A stretch of 16,014 nt of DNA from a bacterium UBP10_UBA1149 (GTDB lineage: Bacteria > Desulfobacterota > Binatia > UBA1149). The stretch's first letter is position 1; each line of letters starts with the position of its first letter. The stretch spans positions 14,955 through 30,968 of the forward strand of contig DBZX01000066.1 in assembly GCA_002311335.1 (NCBI GenBank). Reading direction: 5' to 3'. This document shows positions 1 to 6,015 of the stretch, piece by piece. Made by a program: the position numbers and the translations under genes. The notes below the pieces were generated by a model, which worked only from the letters and a program-made list of their open reading frames with translations, was not told the DNA's origin and ran no database searches.

Positions 1-13
1 GCCAATCCGTTGC

Positions 14-42
14 TTGTCAGTGACATACCAAACGTTTAGTAT
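14..42 (+). promoter_or_regulatory. candidate sigma70 promoter upstream of the AhpD-like gene
   Basis: A -35-like TTGTCA (14-19, 5 of 6 to consensus) is followed after 17 bp by TAGTAT (37-42, 4 of 6). The stretch is visibly more AT-rich than the rest of the window. Transcription would start near 49 and leave a leader of about 97 nt before the ATG at 146. Seen: the two hexamers and their spacing. Inferred: that they act as a promoter. Nothing else was recognised in 1-145, and no tail of an upstream gene is apparent. Confidence 0.4.
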
Positions 43-145
43 TATTGCCGCGACGAGTCAAAAGATGCACAGCTTGGGGCACTTGGAGGCAGAAGCCAGT
101 TGACGCAGGCGGTATAAACGTGGTCTCTTTGAGCCTACGCGCTCT

Positions 146-1366
146 ATGGCTTGGATTCGTCAGATACCCCCGGCGCGGGCCGGGGGACGGTTGGCCGGTG
201 TTTACCGGGAAATACGCAGCGAGGTTCCGCGTGTGCCCAACCTCATGCAGGTTTTCAGCCTGAGGCCCGAAACCATGGAGGGCTTGTATCGTTCCTGGTT
301 ATCCTCGATGTGGAACGGGTCGGTAGACCGGCAGACCCGCGAGCTCATGGCCATGGCCGTGGCGCGCTCGGCTCGCTGCGATTACTGCGTAGACTCGCAC
401 CTGGTGTTTCTCCAGGCCTGCGGCATGGACCGCGACCAGGCCTTTGCCATCGAGCGCGATAGCGCTGCCATTGAAGATTTGCCCGAACCTGTTCGCGTAG
501 CGATGGAACTCGCCTCCCGGTTGACCTCCGACCCACGCAACTTGTGTGACGAAGACCTGCAAGCCTTGCGAAGGTGTTGGCCGTTGCTTGAGCAGCGTGT
601 TGAGCTGATCTCGGTGGCTGCCGGCTTCAACTGCATTACCAGGGTGGCTAACGCGCTGGGTGTCGACCAGGAAATACCGCGGAGCGTTCGTCGTTTTGAA
701 GCGGGCAGGCGTGGCGCTATTTCGCTGTTGTCGCGGCTCACGGCGGTGAGCGTGGACATGGAATACAAGCCGGTTCCCGCGAGACCCCCTGAAGAAAACC
801 TGCGCGCCCTCGATTTTCTTTTCTTCTCCCAGCTCGGGTTTGCTTCGTTGCCGCCTGGCTTCACGGTTCTCCAGCACTGCCCCGAGATGTTTGACGGCCA
901 GCTCAGGCTCATGGAGAAGGCCGTGGCCGTCATGCCGCGCGATCGCTGGATGAGGCTGGGGCTGGTCATCGGCAAGCTGACGGGCTGCGATTACTTTTCG
1001 GAAAACTGCGCCGCCTGGCTGGAGCAGCGCGGCGTGGACACGGCCGACGTCGTGGCGGCGGCCGAGGGTGCCCAGTCGTCACTGGCCGACGCCGAGAAGT
1101 GCTGCCTGCGCTTCGCGCGTGACCTTACCCTGCACTCGCACACCATGGACGAGAGCCGGGTACGCGGACTGAGGGCCGCCGGGCTTTCGGACGGCGCGAT
1201 TCTCGATCTTACCTTCGTATCGGGGGTCTTTAACGGCATGGTACGCCACGTGGCGGCCTTGGCCGTTGAAGAAAGCGTGGCTGATGAGCCCGGGTCCCTG
1301 GTCGAAAGAACCTCCGCGGCCGGGCATCTCAACGGAAACGCACCGGCTGGCGATGATCTCCCCTGA
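146..1366 (+). CDS. double-domain AhpD/carboxymuconolactone-decarboxylase-like protein, second domain degenerate
   Basis: A 406-residue protein made of two AhpD-like (CMD fold) halves. The first (about 10-200) begins in the style of peroxidase-related AhpD proteins, with a Gly-Arg-Leu...Val-Tyr-Arg-Glu-Ile stretch. It carries the full thiol motif CDYCVDSH, with Cys78, Cys81 and His85 in CxxC-x3-H spacing and an upstream Glu66. This half could act as an alkylhydroperoxidase-type thiol reductant or peroxidase. The second half (about 215-375) is homologous in layout, but the motif reads CDYFSENC: Cys281 is kept, the second Cys is Phe284 and the His position is Cys288. Catalysis there is unlikely and the role may be structural. 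The start ATG has no clear Shine-Dalgarno, but it fits the family N-terminus and the frame is closed by a TGA at 101-103. The substrate is unknown. AhpD-like fold is confident; a specific reaction is not. Confidence 0.85.
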   Translation: MAWIRQIPPARAGGRLAGVYREIRSEVPRVPNLMQVFSLRPETMEGLYRSWLSSMWNGSVDRQTRELMAMAVARSARCDYCVDSHLVFLQACGMDRDQAFAIERDSAAIEDLPEPVRVAMELASRLTSDPRNLCDEDLQALRRCWPLLEQRVELISVAAGFNCITRVANALGVDQEIPRSVRRFEAGRRGAISLLSRLTAVSVDMEYKPVPARPPEENLRALDFLFFSQLGFASLPPGFTVLQHCPEMFDGQLRLMEKAVAVMPRDRWMRLGLVIGKLTGCDYFSENCAAWLEQRGVDTADVVAAAEGAQSSLADAEKCCLRFARDLTLHSHTMDESRVRGLRAAGLSDGAILDLTFVSGVFNGMVRHVAALAVEESVADEPGSLVERTSAAGHLNGNAPAGDDLP

Positions 1367-1433
1367 GTGCATTCCAGCAAATTCTTTGACCGCGCGACTG
1401 GCCGGGTGACGATGATGTGTATAGGGTAGCGGT

Positions 1434-2603
1434 GTGCGCCTCGACGGTGCGCAAGTGGAGGCGCTTGAAGTGGTGGACAAATCTATAGACGGCGAAGTAT
1501 CGGGCAAGCTGTTCCGGTTTCTCTCGGCCATGCACCCCTCGCTGTCGCGTGCCGAGCGGCAGAGCTTTGCCGAGTACGATGCCGATTCCTGGTATCCGTG
1601 GAACGAGGAGACCGCCAGTCGTTTTAACGAGTTAATGCGCAGCGCGCCGCGCGACAGCAGCTTCGCTCGCGGCTTTGCCTACGTGGCGCAGAAGGCGATT
1701 CCCGAGGGACGCTACCTGTCGGTGCCGGAGTTGCTTGAACACCTCGACCGGCTGCCGTCGGCCTTCAGGGGCGAGTACGGCAGCGGATTCGAGGCCAGGC
1801 TCGAAGAGCCCTTCAAGGCCAGGATCAGCTACGCGGGAATGCCGGGCTTCGCCAACAGTTGCATAGCGGTGGCCGGCGAGCTCGCTCAACGCTTGCAGGC
1901 TTCGGGCGGCAAGGGAGTGCGGGTGCGCCACGTGGAAGGCTGCCGGCTGCAGGACGAAGAACGCTGCAATTTCGAGGTCACGTGGAAGTCCGAGGCCGAT
2001 CCCCGCGGCGCCGAACTGATGGCGGCTTCTTCGCTGCTGGGCGAAGAAGCGCAGGACCTGCTCGTTCCCGAAACAGGCAGGGATCTGCGCGAACCCGTGT
2101 CGGCCGAGAACTGGAACTTTGCCGACGACGCTCTGCGGGATGAGGACGCCCCCTTGCAGGAAGACGCTCCGCTGGCCGACCCCGCCGAAGCCACCTTGGC
2201 TCACGAAATAGCGCCGGCTCACGAAATAGCGCCGCCGGCCGAGCCGGTGCCTGCCCCGGTGCAGGAGTCTCTGCAGGAGCCCGTCCAGGCGCAAGTCGCC
2301 GCGAGCACTGCCGGCGGACTGGCCGAAGCAGGATTGGCCGATGCCGTGTTGTCCCGGAACGTGTCGGCGACATCGGGCGACGATCTCTTCGGCATGCTCA
2401 AGCAACGCCTGGAAGTTGCCGATCGCCAAGCGGCTCTCTACGAGCAGGCCCGCGGTGAGATCGATCTGCTGCGCAGCGAACTCAATCGTGCTGGTGAAGA
2501 GCACCGTCACGCTCTCGACGAAGCCGAGCAGCGCATCAGCGAAACCCGCGTGCAGCTGGCCGCGCTCAAGGACAACATTCGCAAGCTGGTGTCGGACCAC
2601 TGA
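1434..2603 (+). CDS. hypothetical protein: putative V4R/heme-NO-binding-like domain, acidic Pro/Ala linker, C-terminal coiled coil
   Basis: A 389-residue protein that I do not recognise as a named family. Residues 20-185 form a globular domain of about 165 residues. It ends in Cys170 and Cys178, spaced C-x7-C, followed directly by NFEVTW. That ending resembles the C-terminal edge of V4R and heme-NO-binding-like sensory domains common in deltaproteobacterial regulators; this is similarity by eye only. Residues 190-320 are a low-complexity Glu/Pro/Ala/Asp linker with a perfect 18-bp tandem repeat giving AHEIAP twice. Residues 325-389 form a strongly heptad-like coiled coil (LKQRLEVADRQAALYEQ onward), suggesting oligomerisation or partner binding. 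There is no DNA-binding, kinase or cyclase domain, so the output is unknown. It starts at GTG 1434, 67 bp after the previous gene, and ends 14 bp before the trmJ-like gene, so the two are probably co-transcribed. Confidence 0.75.
   Translation: MRLDGAQVEALEVVDKSIDGEVSGKLFRFLSAMHPSLSRAERQSFAEYDADSWYPWNEETASRFNELMRSAPRDSSFARGFAYVAQKAIPEGRYLSVPELLEHLDRLPSAFRGEYGSGFEARLEEPFKARISYAGMPGFANSCIAVAGELAQRLQASGGKGVRVRHVEGCRLQDEERCNFEVTWKSEADPRGAELMAASSLLGEEAQDLLVPETGRDLREPVSAENWNFADDALRDEDAPLQEDAPLADPAEATLAHEIAPAHEIAPPAEPVPAPVQESLQEPVQAQVAASTAGGLAEAGLADAVLSRNVSATSGDDLFGMLKQRLEVADRQAALYEQARGEIDLLRSELNRAGEEHRHALDEAEQRISETRVQLAALKDNIRKLVSDH
2199..2234 (+). repeat. perfect 18-bp tandem duplication
   Basis: The unit gctcacgaaatagcgccg occurs twice head to tail (2199-2216 and 2217-2234) with no mismatch. 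It encodes Ala-His-Glu-Ile-Ala-Pro twice in the linker of the hypothetical protein. Exact identity suggests a recent replication-slippage duplication; the reading frame is kept. Confidence 0.9.
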
Positions 2604-2617
2604 GCTTTTCCTGCAGG

Positions 2618-3385
2618 GTGGTGCTCGTCGGACCCCAGGGCGGGGCCAACGTGGGCTCGGTGTGCCGGGCCATTGCCAACATGGGCGGCGCATCCCTGTG
2701 CACGGTCAACGAGGAGTTCGATCTTGAGCAAGCGCGCATCATGTCGGTGCACGCGCAGCCGATTCTCGACGCGCGCCTGCGCTGCTCTTCCCTGCAGGAA
2801 GCCGTCGCCGGATGCACGACGGTGGTGGGCACTACCGCGCGCGACGGGCCCTACCGCAGCCGCACGAGCGACGTGCGCCAGGTGGCCGCCGGCCTGCTGG
2901 CAGAGCACGACCACGGCGACCCGCGGCCGGTAGCGCTCGTGTTCGGGCCCGAGGACCGGGGCCTGTCCAACAGTGAAATCGCCGCCTGTCACCGCCTGGC
3001 CTTCATTCCCACCGAGGAGAGTTATCGCTCTCTCAACCTGGCCCAGGCCGTGCTGCTGTGCCTGTACGAACTGCGCCGAGCCGGTGAGGGCGAGTTGCCG
3101 ACGCCGGGGAGCGATCCTGTTGACGAGCAGCACCCGCGCGCCGACGCCGGCGCCACCGACGCGGCCATGGAAGCGCTGGAGCAGGCCCTGCTGCAGATCG
3201 GTTTTCTGTCCGAAGACAACCCCGGACACATCATGCAGTCGCTCAGGTCGGTGTTCGGCAGGGCCGGGCTCGATGAACGCGAGCTACGCATCGTCCGCGG
3301 CCTGGCGCGGCAGGTGAGCTGGTTTGCAGAAGGTGGCCGCGAGGTGGCCCTCGCCAAGCGAAAACAGGGCCGCCGCCTGCGCTGA
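2618..3385 (+). CDS. trmJ: TrmJ-like SPOUT tRNA (cytidine/uridine-2'-O-)-methyltransferase
   Basis: A 255-residue SpoU/TrmH-superfamily methyltransferase. Such enzymes use S-adenosylmethionine and a trefoil-knot fold to 2'-O-methylate RNA; TrmJ acts on position 32 of the tRNA anticodon loop. Visible motifs are Asn11 and Arg17 in GGANVGSVCRAIANMG (motif 1, catalytic Arg), ALVFGPEDRGLSN around 106-118 (motif 2) and YRSLNLAQAV at 136-145 (motif 3). The C-terminal extension contains NPGHIMQSLRSVFGRAGL and ELRIVRGL, closely matching the helical tail of E. coli TrmJ. That separates it from TrmL and TrmH. A GTG at 2618 or 2621 is the first standard start, but it falls right at strand beta-1. A CTG at 2600, overlapping the preceding stop, would give a more typical N-terminus. 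Subfamily assignment is good; the exact target nucleoside is inferred. Confidence 0.88.
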   Translation: MVLVGPQGGANVGSVCRAIANMGGASLCTVNEEFDLEQARIMSVHAQPILDARLRCSSLQEAVAGCTTVVGTTARDGPYRSRTSDVRQVAAGLLAEHDHGDPRPVALVFGPEDRGLSNSEIAACHRLAFIPTEESYRSLNLAQAVLLCLYELRRAGEGELPTPGSDPVDEQHPRADAGATDAAMEALEQALLQIGFLSEDNPGHIMQSLRSVFGRAGLDERELRIVRGLARQVSWFAEGGREVALAKRKQGRRLR

Positions 3386-3395
3386 ACTGTTCTCT

Positions 3396-3452
3396 TTGAC
3401 AACCTGCCGTCGCGGTGCGCCCCTTTGCAAGCGAACAGGGCAGCGACTACCT
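3396..3452 (+). promoter_or_regulatory. possible promoter region ahead of the ABM-domain gene
   Basis: The 87-bp gap after the trmJ-like gene contains a perfect TTGACA at 3396-3401, but no good -10 sits 16-18 bp downstream. A second pairing is TTGCAA (3425-3430) with TACCTT (3447-3452), 16 bp apart. One of these may start the ABM/MaoC/ygfZ operon. Evidence is weak, since only hexamers in high-GC DNA are seen. Confidence 0.25.
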
Positions 3453-3472
3453 TGCGGCCACGGAGGAAAACA

Positions 3473-3772
3473 ATGGTAGTTGTGACAGCAAAGTTAAGAG
3501 CGGCCGAGAACTGTGAAGACGAGGTGGCCGAAGCGCTCTCGAGCATGGTCAACTGGGTGACCGAAAACGAAGCCGACACCCTGACCTACACCCTCAACCA
3601 GTCGGCGGCAGACCCGCGCGACTTTCTCGTGTTCGAACGCTACACGAGCCGCGCAGCACTGGACTCTCACATCGGGTCGGATCGCATGAAGCAACTCAAT
3701 GGCGAGCTCGGGGGCAAAGTGGAAGGGCCGCCTTCGGTCGAGTTCTACGGCGAAGTTGCCGCCAAGCTCTAG
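3473..3772 (+). CDS. small ABM-domain protein (putative quinol monooxygenase, YgiN/antibiotic-biosynthesis-monooxygenase type)
   Basis: A 99-residue protein with the single ferredoxin-like ABM layout. It opens with a beta strand (MVVVTAKLRA), then a helix containing CEDEVAEAL, then TLTYTLNQSAADPRDFLVFERYTS, where the Asp-Pro-Arg/Phe-Leu-Val-Phe-Glu-Arg-Tyr core is typical of the family. The helix ALDSHIGSDRMKQL follows. Members are cofactor-free oxygenases for quinols or aromatic substrates, or small stress proteins; the substrate cannot be read from sequence. The start is the ATG at 3473, chosen over an upstream TTG because a strong Shine-Dalgarno GGAGGA (3462-3467) lies at proper spacing. 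It ends 22 bp before the MaoC-like gene, consistent with one operon. Confidence 0.82.
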   Translation: MVVVTAKLRAAENCEDEVAEALSSMVNWVTENEADTLTYTLNQSAADPRDFLVFERYTSRAALDSHIGSDRMKQLNGELGGKVEGPPSVEFYGEVAAKL

Positions 3773-3794
3773 GGGGCAGGAGAGACGGTAGACA

Positions 3795-4868
3795 GTGGCA
3801 GTGATCGCAAGAAAAACCGGGCATTACCTCGAGGACTTCAGGCTGGGGCACGTGTTTCGCCACAAGGGTGGCAAGACGGTGAACGAGGGCCTGTTCAACG
3901 CCTTTACCGAGTTCAACTATACGACCAACGCGCTTTGCAAGAACGCTGAGTTCGCCAGGTTGCACGGCTTCGAGGGGCTGGTCTGTCCGCCGGGCCTGGT
4001 TATGAACGTGGTCTTCTCGCAGACGGTAGAAGACATTTCGGAAAACGCGCGCGCCAACCTCGAGTACATCAACATGCGCTTTGGTGCGCCGGTGTACGTG
4101 GGCGACACGCTCGAGGCCGAGACCACGGTGGTGGGCATCAAGCCGTCGTCCAAGGACAACGACCGTGGTGTCGTGCACGTGAGCACGGTTGGCCGCAAGC
4201 AGGACGGGCGGGTCGTTATTGCCTTCGAGCGAAAGGTGCAGGTGTGGAAGAAAGACCTGGCCGCCAAAGTCGACGCGGGCGAGCTCGACGAGAAGCCCTC
4301 GGTGGAGTGCTCGCCCGAGATCCCGGCCTGGGACCCGGGGGCCGACTACGCCTCGCGCGCCTACCTGTCGAGCGATCACGGTTACATGGAGGACTTCACG
4401 GCGGGCGACGTCTACGCGCACTCGCGCGGCCGCGTCATGACCGACGAACACATTGCTCTTACGGCCGTGCTCGACAACACCAGCCAGGTGCACTGCAACC
4501 AGTTCCTCATTGACCAGAACCCGGAAAAATACATCGGTGGTCGCCTGATCATTTTCGGGGGCATTCCGTTCAACCTCTGCCTGGGCCTGAGCTGTCCCGA
4601 CATAGCCGACAACTCGCCGGCCGATGTCGTCTACACCACCGGTCGCCATACGGCGCCCCTGTTCGCCGGTGACACGGTGTTTGCCGAGACCGAAATCCGC
4701 TCGGTGGGAGACTACCCGGGCCGCGAGGACCTCGGCCTGCTGGCGGTCACGCTCAGGGGTTACAAGCACCGCCCCGCCAAGGAAGGCGAAGACGGGCCGC
4801 AACGGGTGGATATTTTTTACCTGGAGCGTGAGCTGGCAGTTCGCCGGCGCAGCCACTACGCGGCATGA
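3795..4868 (+). CDS. MaoC-family double hot-dog acyl-CoA hydratase, mesaconyl-CoA-hydratase-like
   Basis: A 357-residue protein with two MaoC-like hot-dog domains (about 10-150 and 197-340). The opening YLEDFRLGHVFRHKGGKTV and the central VEDISENARANLEY...APVYVGDTL resemble beta-methylmalyl-CoA dehydratase / mesaconyl-CoA hydratase of the ethylmalonyl-CoA and 3-hydroxypropionate pathways. The second domain, beginning MEDFTAGDVY, keeps an Asp227/His233 pair in LDNTSQVHCNQF. This resembles the catalytic Asp-His of R-specific enoyl-CoA hydratases, although the spacing is one residue longer than the usual motif. It probably hydrates or dehydrates a branched or dicarboxylic acyl-CoA in the cytoplasm; the substrate is inferred from resemblance only. 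The GTG start at 3795 lies behind an AGGAGA-like site near 3778-3783. The gene overlaps ygfZ by ATGA, so translation is likely coupled. Confidence 0.85.
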   Translation: MAVIARKTGHYLEDFRLGHVFRHKGGKTVNEGLFNAFTEFNYTTNALCKNAEFARLHGFEGLVCPPGLVMNVVFSQTVEDISENARANLEYINMRFGAPVYVGDTLEAETTVVGIKPSSKDNDRGVVHVSTVGRKQDGRVVIAFERKVQVWKKDLAAKVDAGELDEKPSVECSPEIPAWDPGADYASRAYLSSDHGYMEDFTAGDVYAHSRGRVMTDEHIALTAVLDNTSQVHCNQFLIDQNPEKYIGGRLIIFGGIPFNLCLGLSCPDIADNSPADVVYTTGRHTAPLFAGDTVFAETEIRSVGDYPGREDLGLLAVTLRGYKHRPAKEGEDGPQRVDIFYLERELAVRRRSHYAA

Positions 4869-5869
4869 GCGCGGGTGGCACAGCCGACGGCCGCGGACTC
4901 GACGGTTGCGTGCTGGTGGAGGCCCCGTGGTTGATGAGCCTTGCCGTTGTCGGCGATGACGCGGTTGAGTACCTGCACGGCCGCCTGAGCTGCGACGTGG
5001 CGGGGCTGGCCCCGGGGCAGGGCGCCCACGCGCTGTTGCTCACGCGGCAGGGGCGCGTGCAGGAGCTGCTGGCGGTTTATCGTCGTGCAGAGGATCTCTT
5101 GCTCGTTGTTGACCGCGGCAGGGCCGACTCGGCGATGGCCGCGCTAGAGGAATTCATCGTGGCCGACGACGTGGAGTTCGAGCCTTGCGAGCAGGCCGGG
5201 TCGCTGTTGCTGATGGGTCAGAACGCGCCCGCCTTGCTGGCCGGCGCCGCGTCGGATTTTTCGGAGCTGAACCTTTCGGGTTTGGCTCTCAGCATGCGAC
5301 GGCGCGAGGACCTCTGCGTGCCGTCCTTCGAGTTGCTGCCCGGTCCGGGCTCAGACCCTGCACAGTTGAGAGCCGCTCTCGAGGAACTCGGGGCAAGCAT
5401 GGGCGAGCCGGCGTTGCTGGATCGCATGCGTATAGAAAGCGGTACGCCCGCGGTCGGGGTCGACGTGGACGAGAAACGGATGGCCATCGAGGCCCGGCTG
5501 GAGTGGGCCATTCACTTTGCCAAGGGCTGCTACGTGGGCCAGGAAGTAATCGAGCGCAGCGTCAGCCGCGGGCGCGTCAACCACCTGCTGTGCCTGCTGC
5601 AAATTGACCCTGCCGGCGCTGCTGTCGACGCAGCCGAGGTGGCCGGGTTGCAGGTAGCCGGAGGCAACCCTGCCGATATTGTGACCAGTGTGTCGATGGG
5701 CGTGGGGGGAGACGGCGAAGTGGCCCTGGCGCTGGCTTACCTGCCCGCGGCCATGACCGAGGCCGGCAGCGTGGTCGAGCTGGAGAGCGACGGCGTTGTT
5801 CTTGCCCGCGCCACGGTCGTGGAGTGGCCCCGGCCCCGCGTACTGGTGGGCAGGCAGTCGCCTGCGTAA
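4865..5869 (+). CDS. ygfZ: YgfZ/GcvT-like folate-binding protein (Fe-S cluster maintenance, tRNA modification)
   Basis: A 334-residue GcvT-superfamily protein. The diagnostic YgfZ signature KGCYVGQE is at 220-227 with the conserved Cys222, preceded by the family-typical GTPAVGVD...KRMAIEARLEW segment (193-214). It lacks the glycine cleavage T-protein hallmarks and is shorter than GcvT. YgfZ uses tetrahydrofolate to support repair or synthesis of certain [4Fe-4S] proteins, including the tRNA-methylthiolating enzyme MiaB. The N-terminal YLHGRLSCDVAGLAPGQGAH is the usual folate-binding-lobe motif. The ATG start overlaps the stop of the MaoC-like gene in an ATGA. Another Fe-S candidate, the nuclease fusion, is the next gene downstream, which may be coincidence. 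Confidence 0.9.
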   Translation: MSAGGTADGRGLDGCVLVEAPWLMSLAVVGDDAVEYLHGRLSCDVAGLAPGQGAHALLLTRQGRVQELLAVYRRAEDLLLVVDRGRADSAMAALEEFIVADDVEFEPCEQAGSLLLMGQNAPALLAGAASDFSELNLSGLALSMRRREDLCVPSFELLPGPGSDPAQLRAALEELGASMGEPALLDRMRIESGTPAVGVDVDEKRMAIEARLEWAIHFAKGCYVGQEVIERSVSRGRVNHLLCLLQIDPAGAAVDAAEVAGLQVAGGNPADIVTSVSMGVGGDGEVALALAYLPAAMTEAGSVVELESDGVVLARATVVEWPRPRVLVGRQSPA

Positions 5870-5871
5870 GA

Positions 5872-5900
5872 AAAGGGGGTTACCGGACGCCTCCCCCTTT
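5872..5900 (+). terminator. candidate hairpin terminator after ygfZ
   Basis: An 8-bp perfect stem (5872-5879 aaaggggg, 5893-5900 cccccttt) with a 13-nt loop begins directly after the ygfZ stop codon. The T residues are inside the stem and no T-tract follows, so it is not a canonical intrinsic terminator. Its position favours transcript-end formation or mRNA stabilisation. Confidence 0.4.
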
Positions 5901-5925
5901 GTGCACAACCGGAGGGTGGCTCGCG

Positions 5926-5951
5926 TTGTGAGCCGGCCACCGGGTTACACT
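5926..5951 (+). promoter_or_regulatory. weak promoter-like signal upstream of the nuclease fusion
   Basis: TTGTGA (5926-5931) and TACACT (5946-5951) lie in the 146-bp gap between ygfZ and the nuclease gene. The spacing of 14 bp is short, so only the -10 is reasonable. A promoter is expected here because a hairpin separates the two genes. Low certainty. Confidence 0.22.
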
Positions 5952-6015
5952 GCTCGTGGCCTGTCCCCGGGCGGGCGCGCTCGGGCCATGAAAGCCAGGC
6001 CGTGAAAGACAGCTC

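Noticed and set aside
45..263. A small 72-codon plus-strand open frame at the window start
   Set aside because: It overlaps the AhpD-like gene in another frame, has no ribosome binding site and no recognisable content.
1367..1433. Promoter between the AhpD-like gene and the coiled-coil protein (TTGACC near 1386, TATAGG near 1420)
   Set aside because: The spacing of 28 bp is far outside the usual 16-18 bp and no better pair was found; read-through from the upstream promoter is simpler.
3696..4856. A 386-codon minus-strand open frame opposite the MaoC-like gene
   Set aside because: No recognisable motif; the plus frame has two hot-dog domains, a plausible start and operon spacing.
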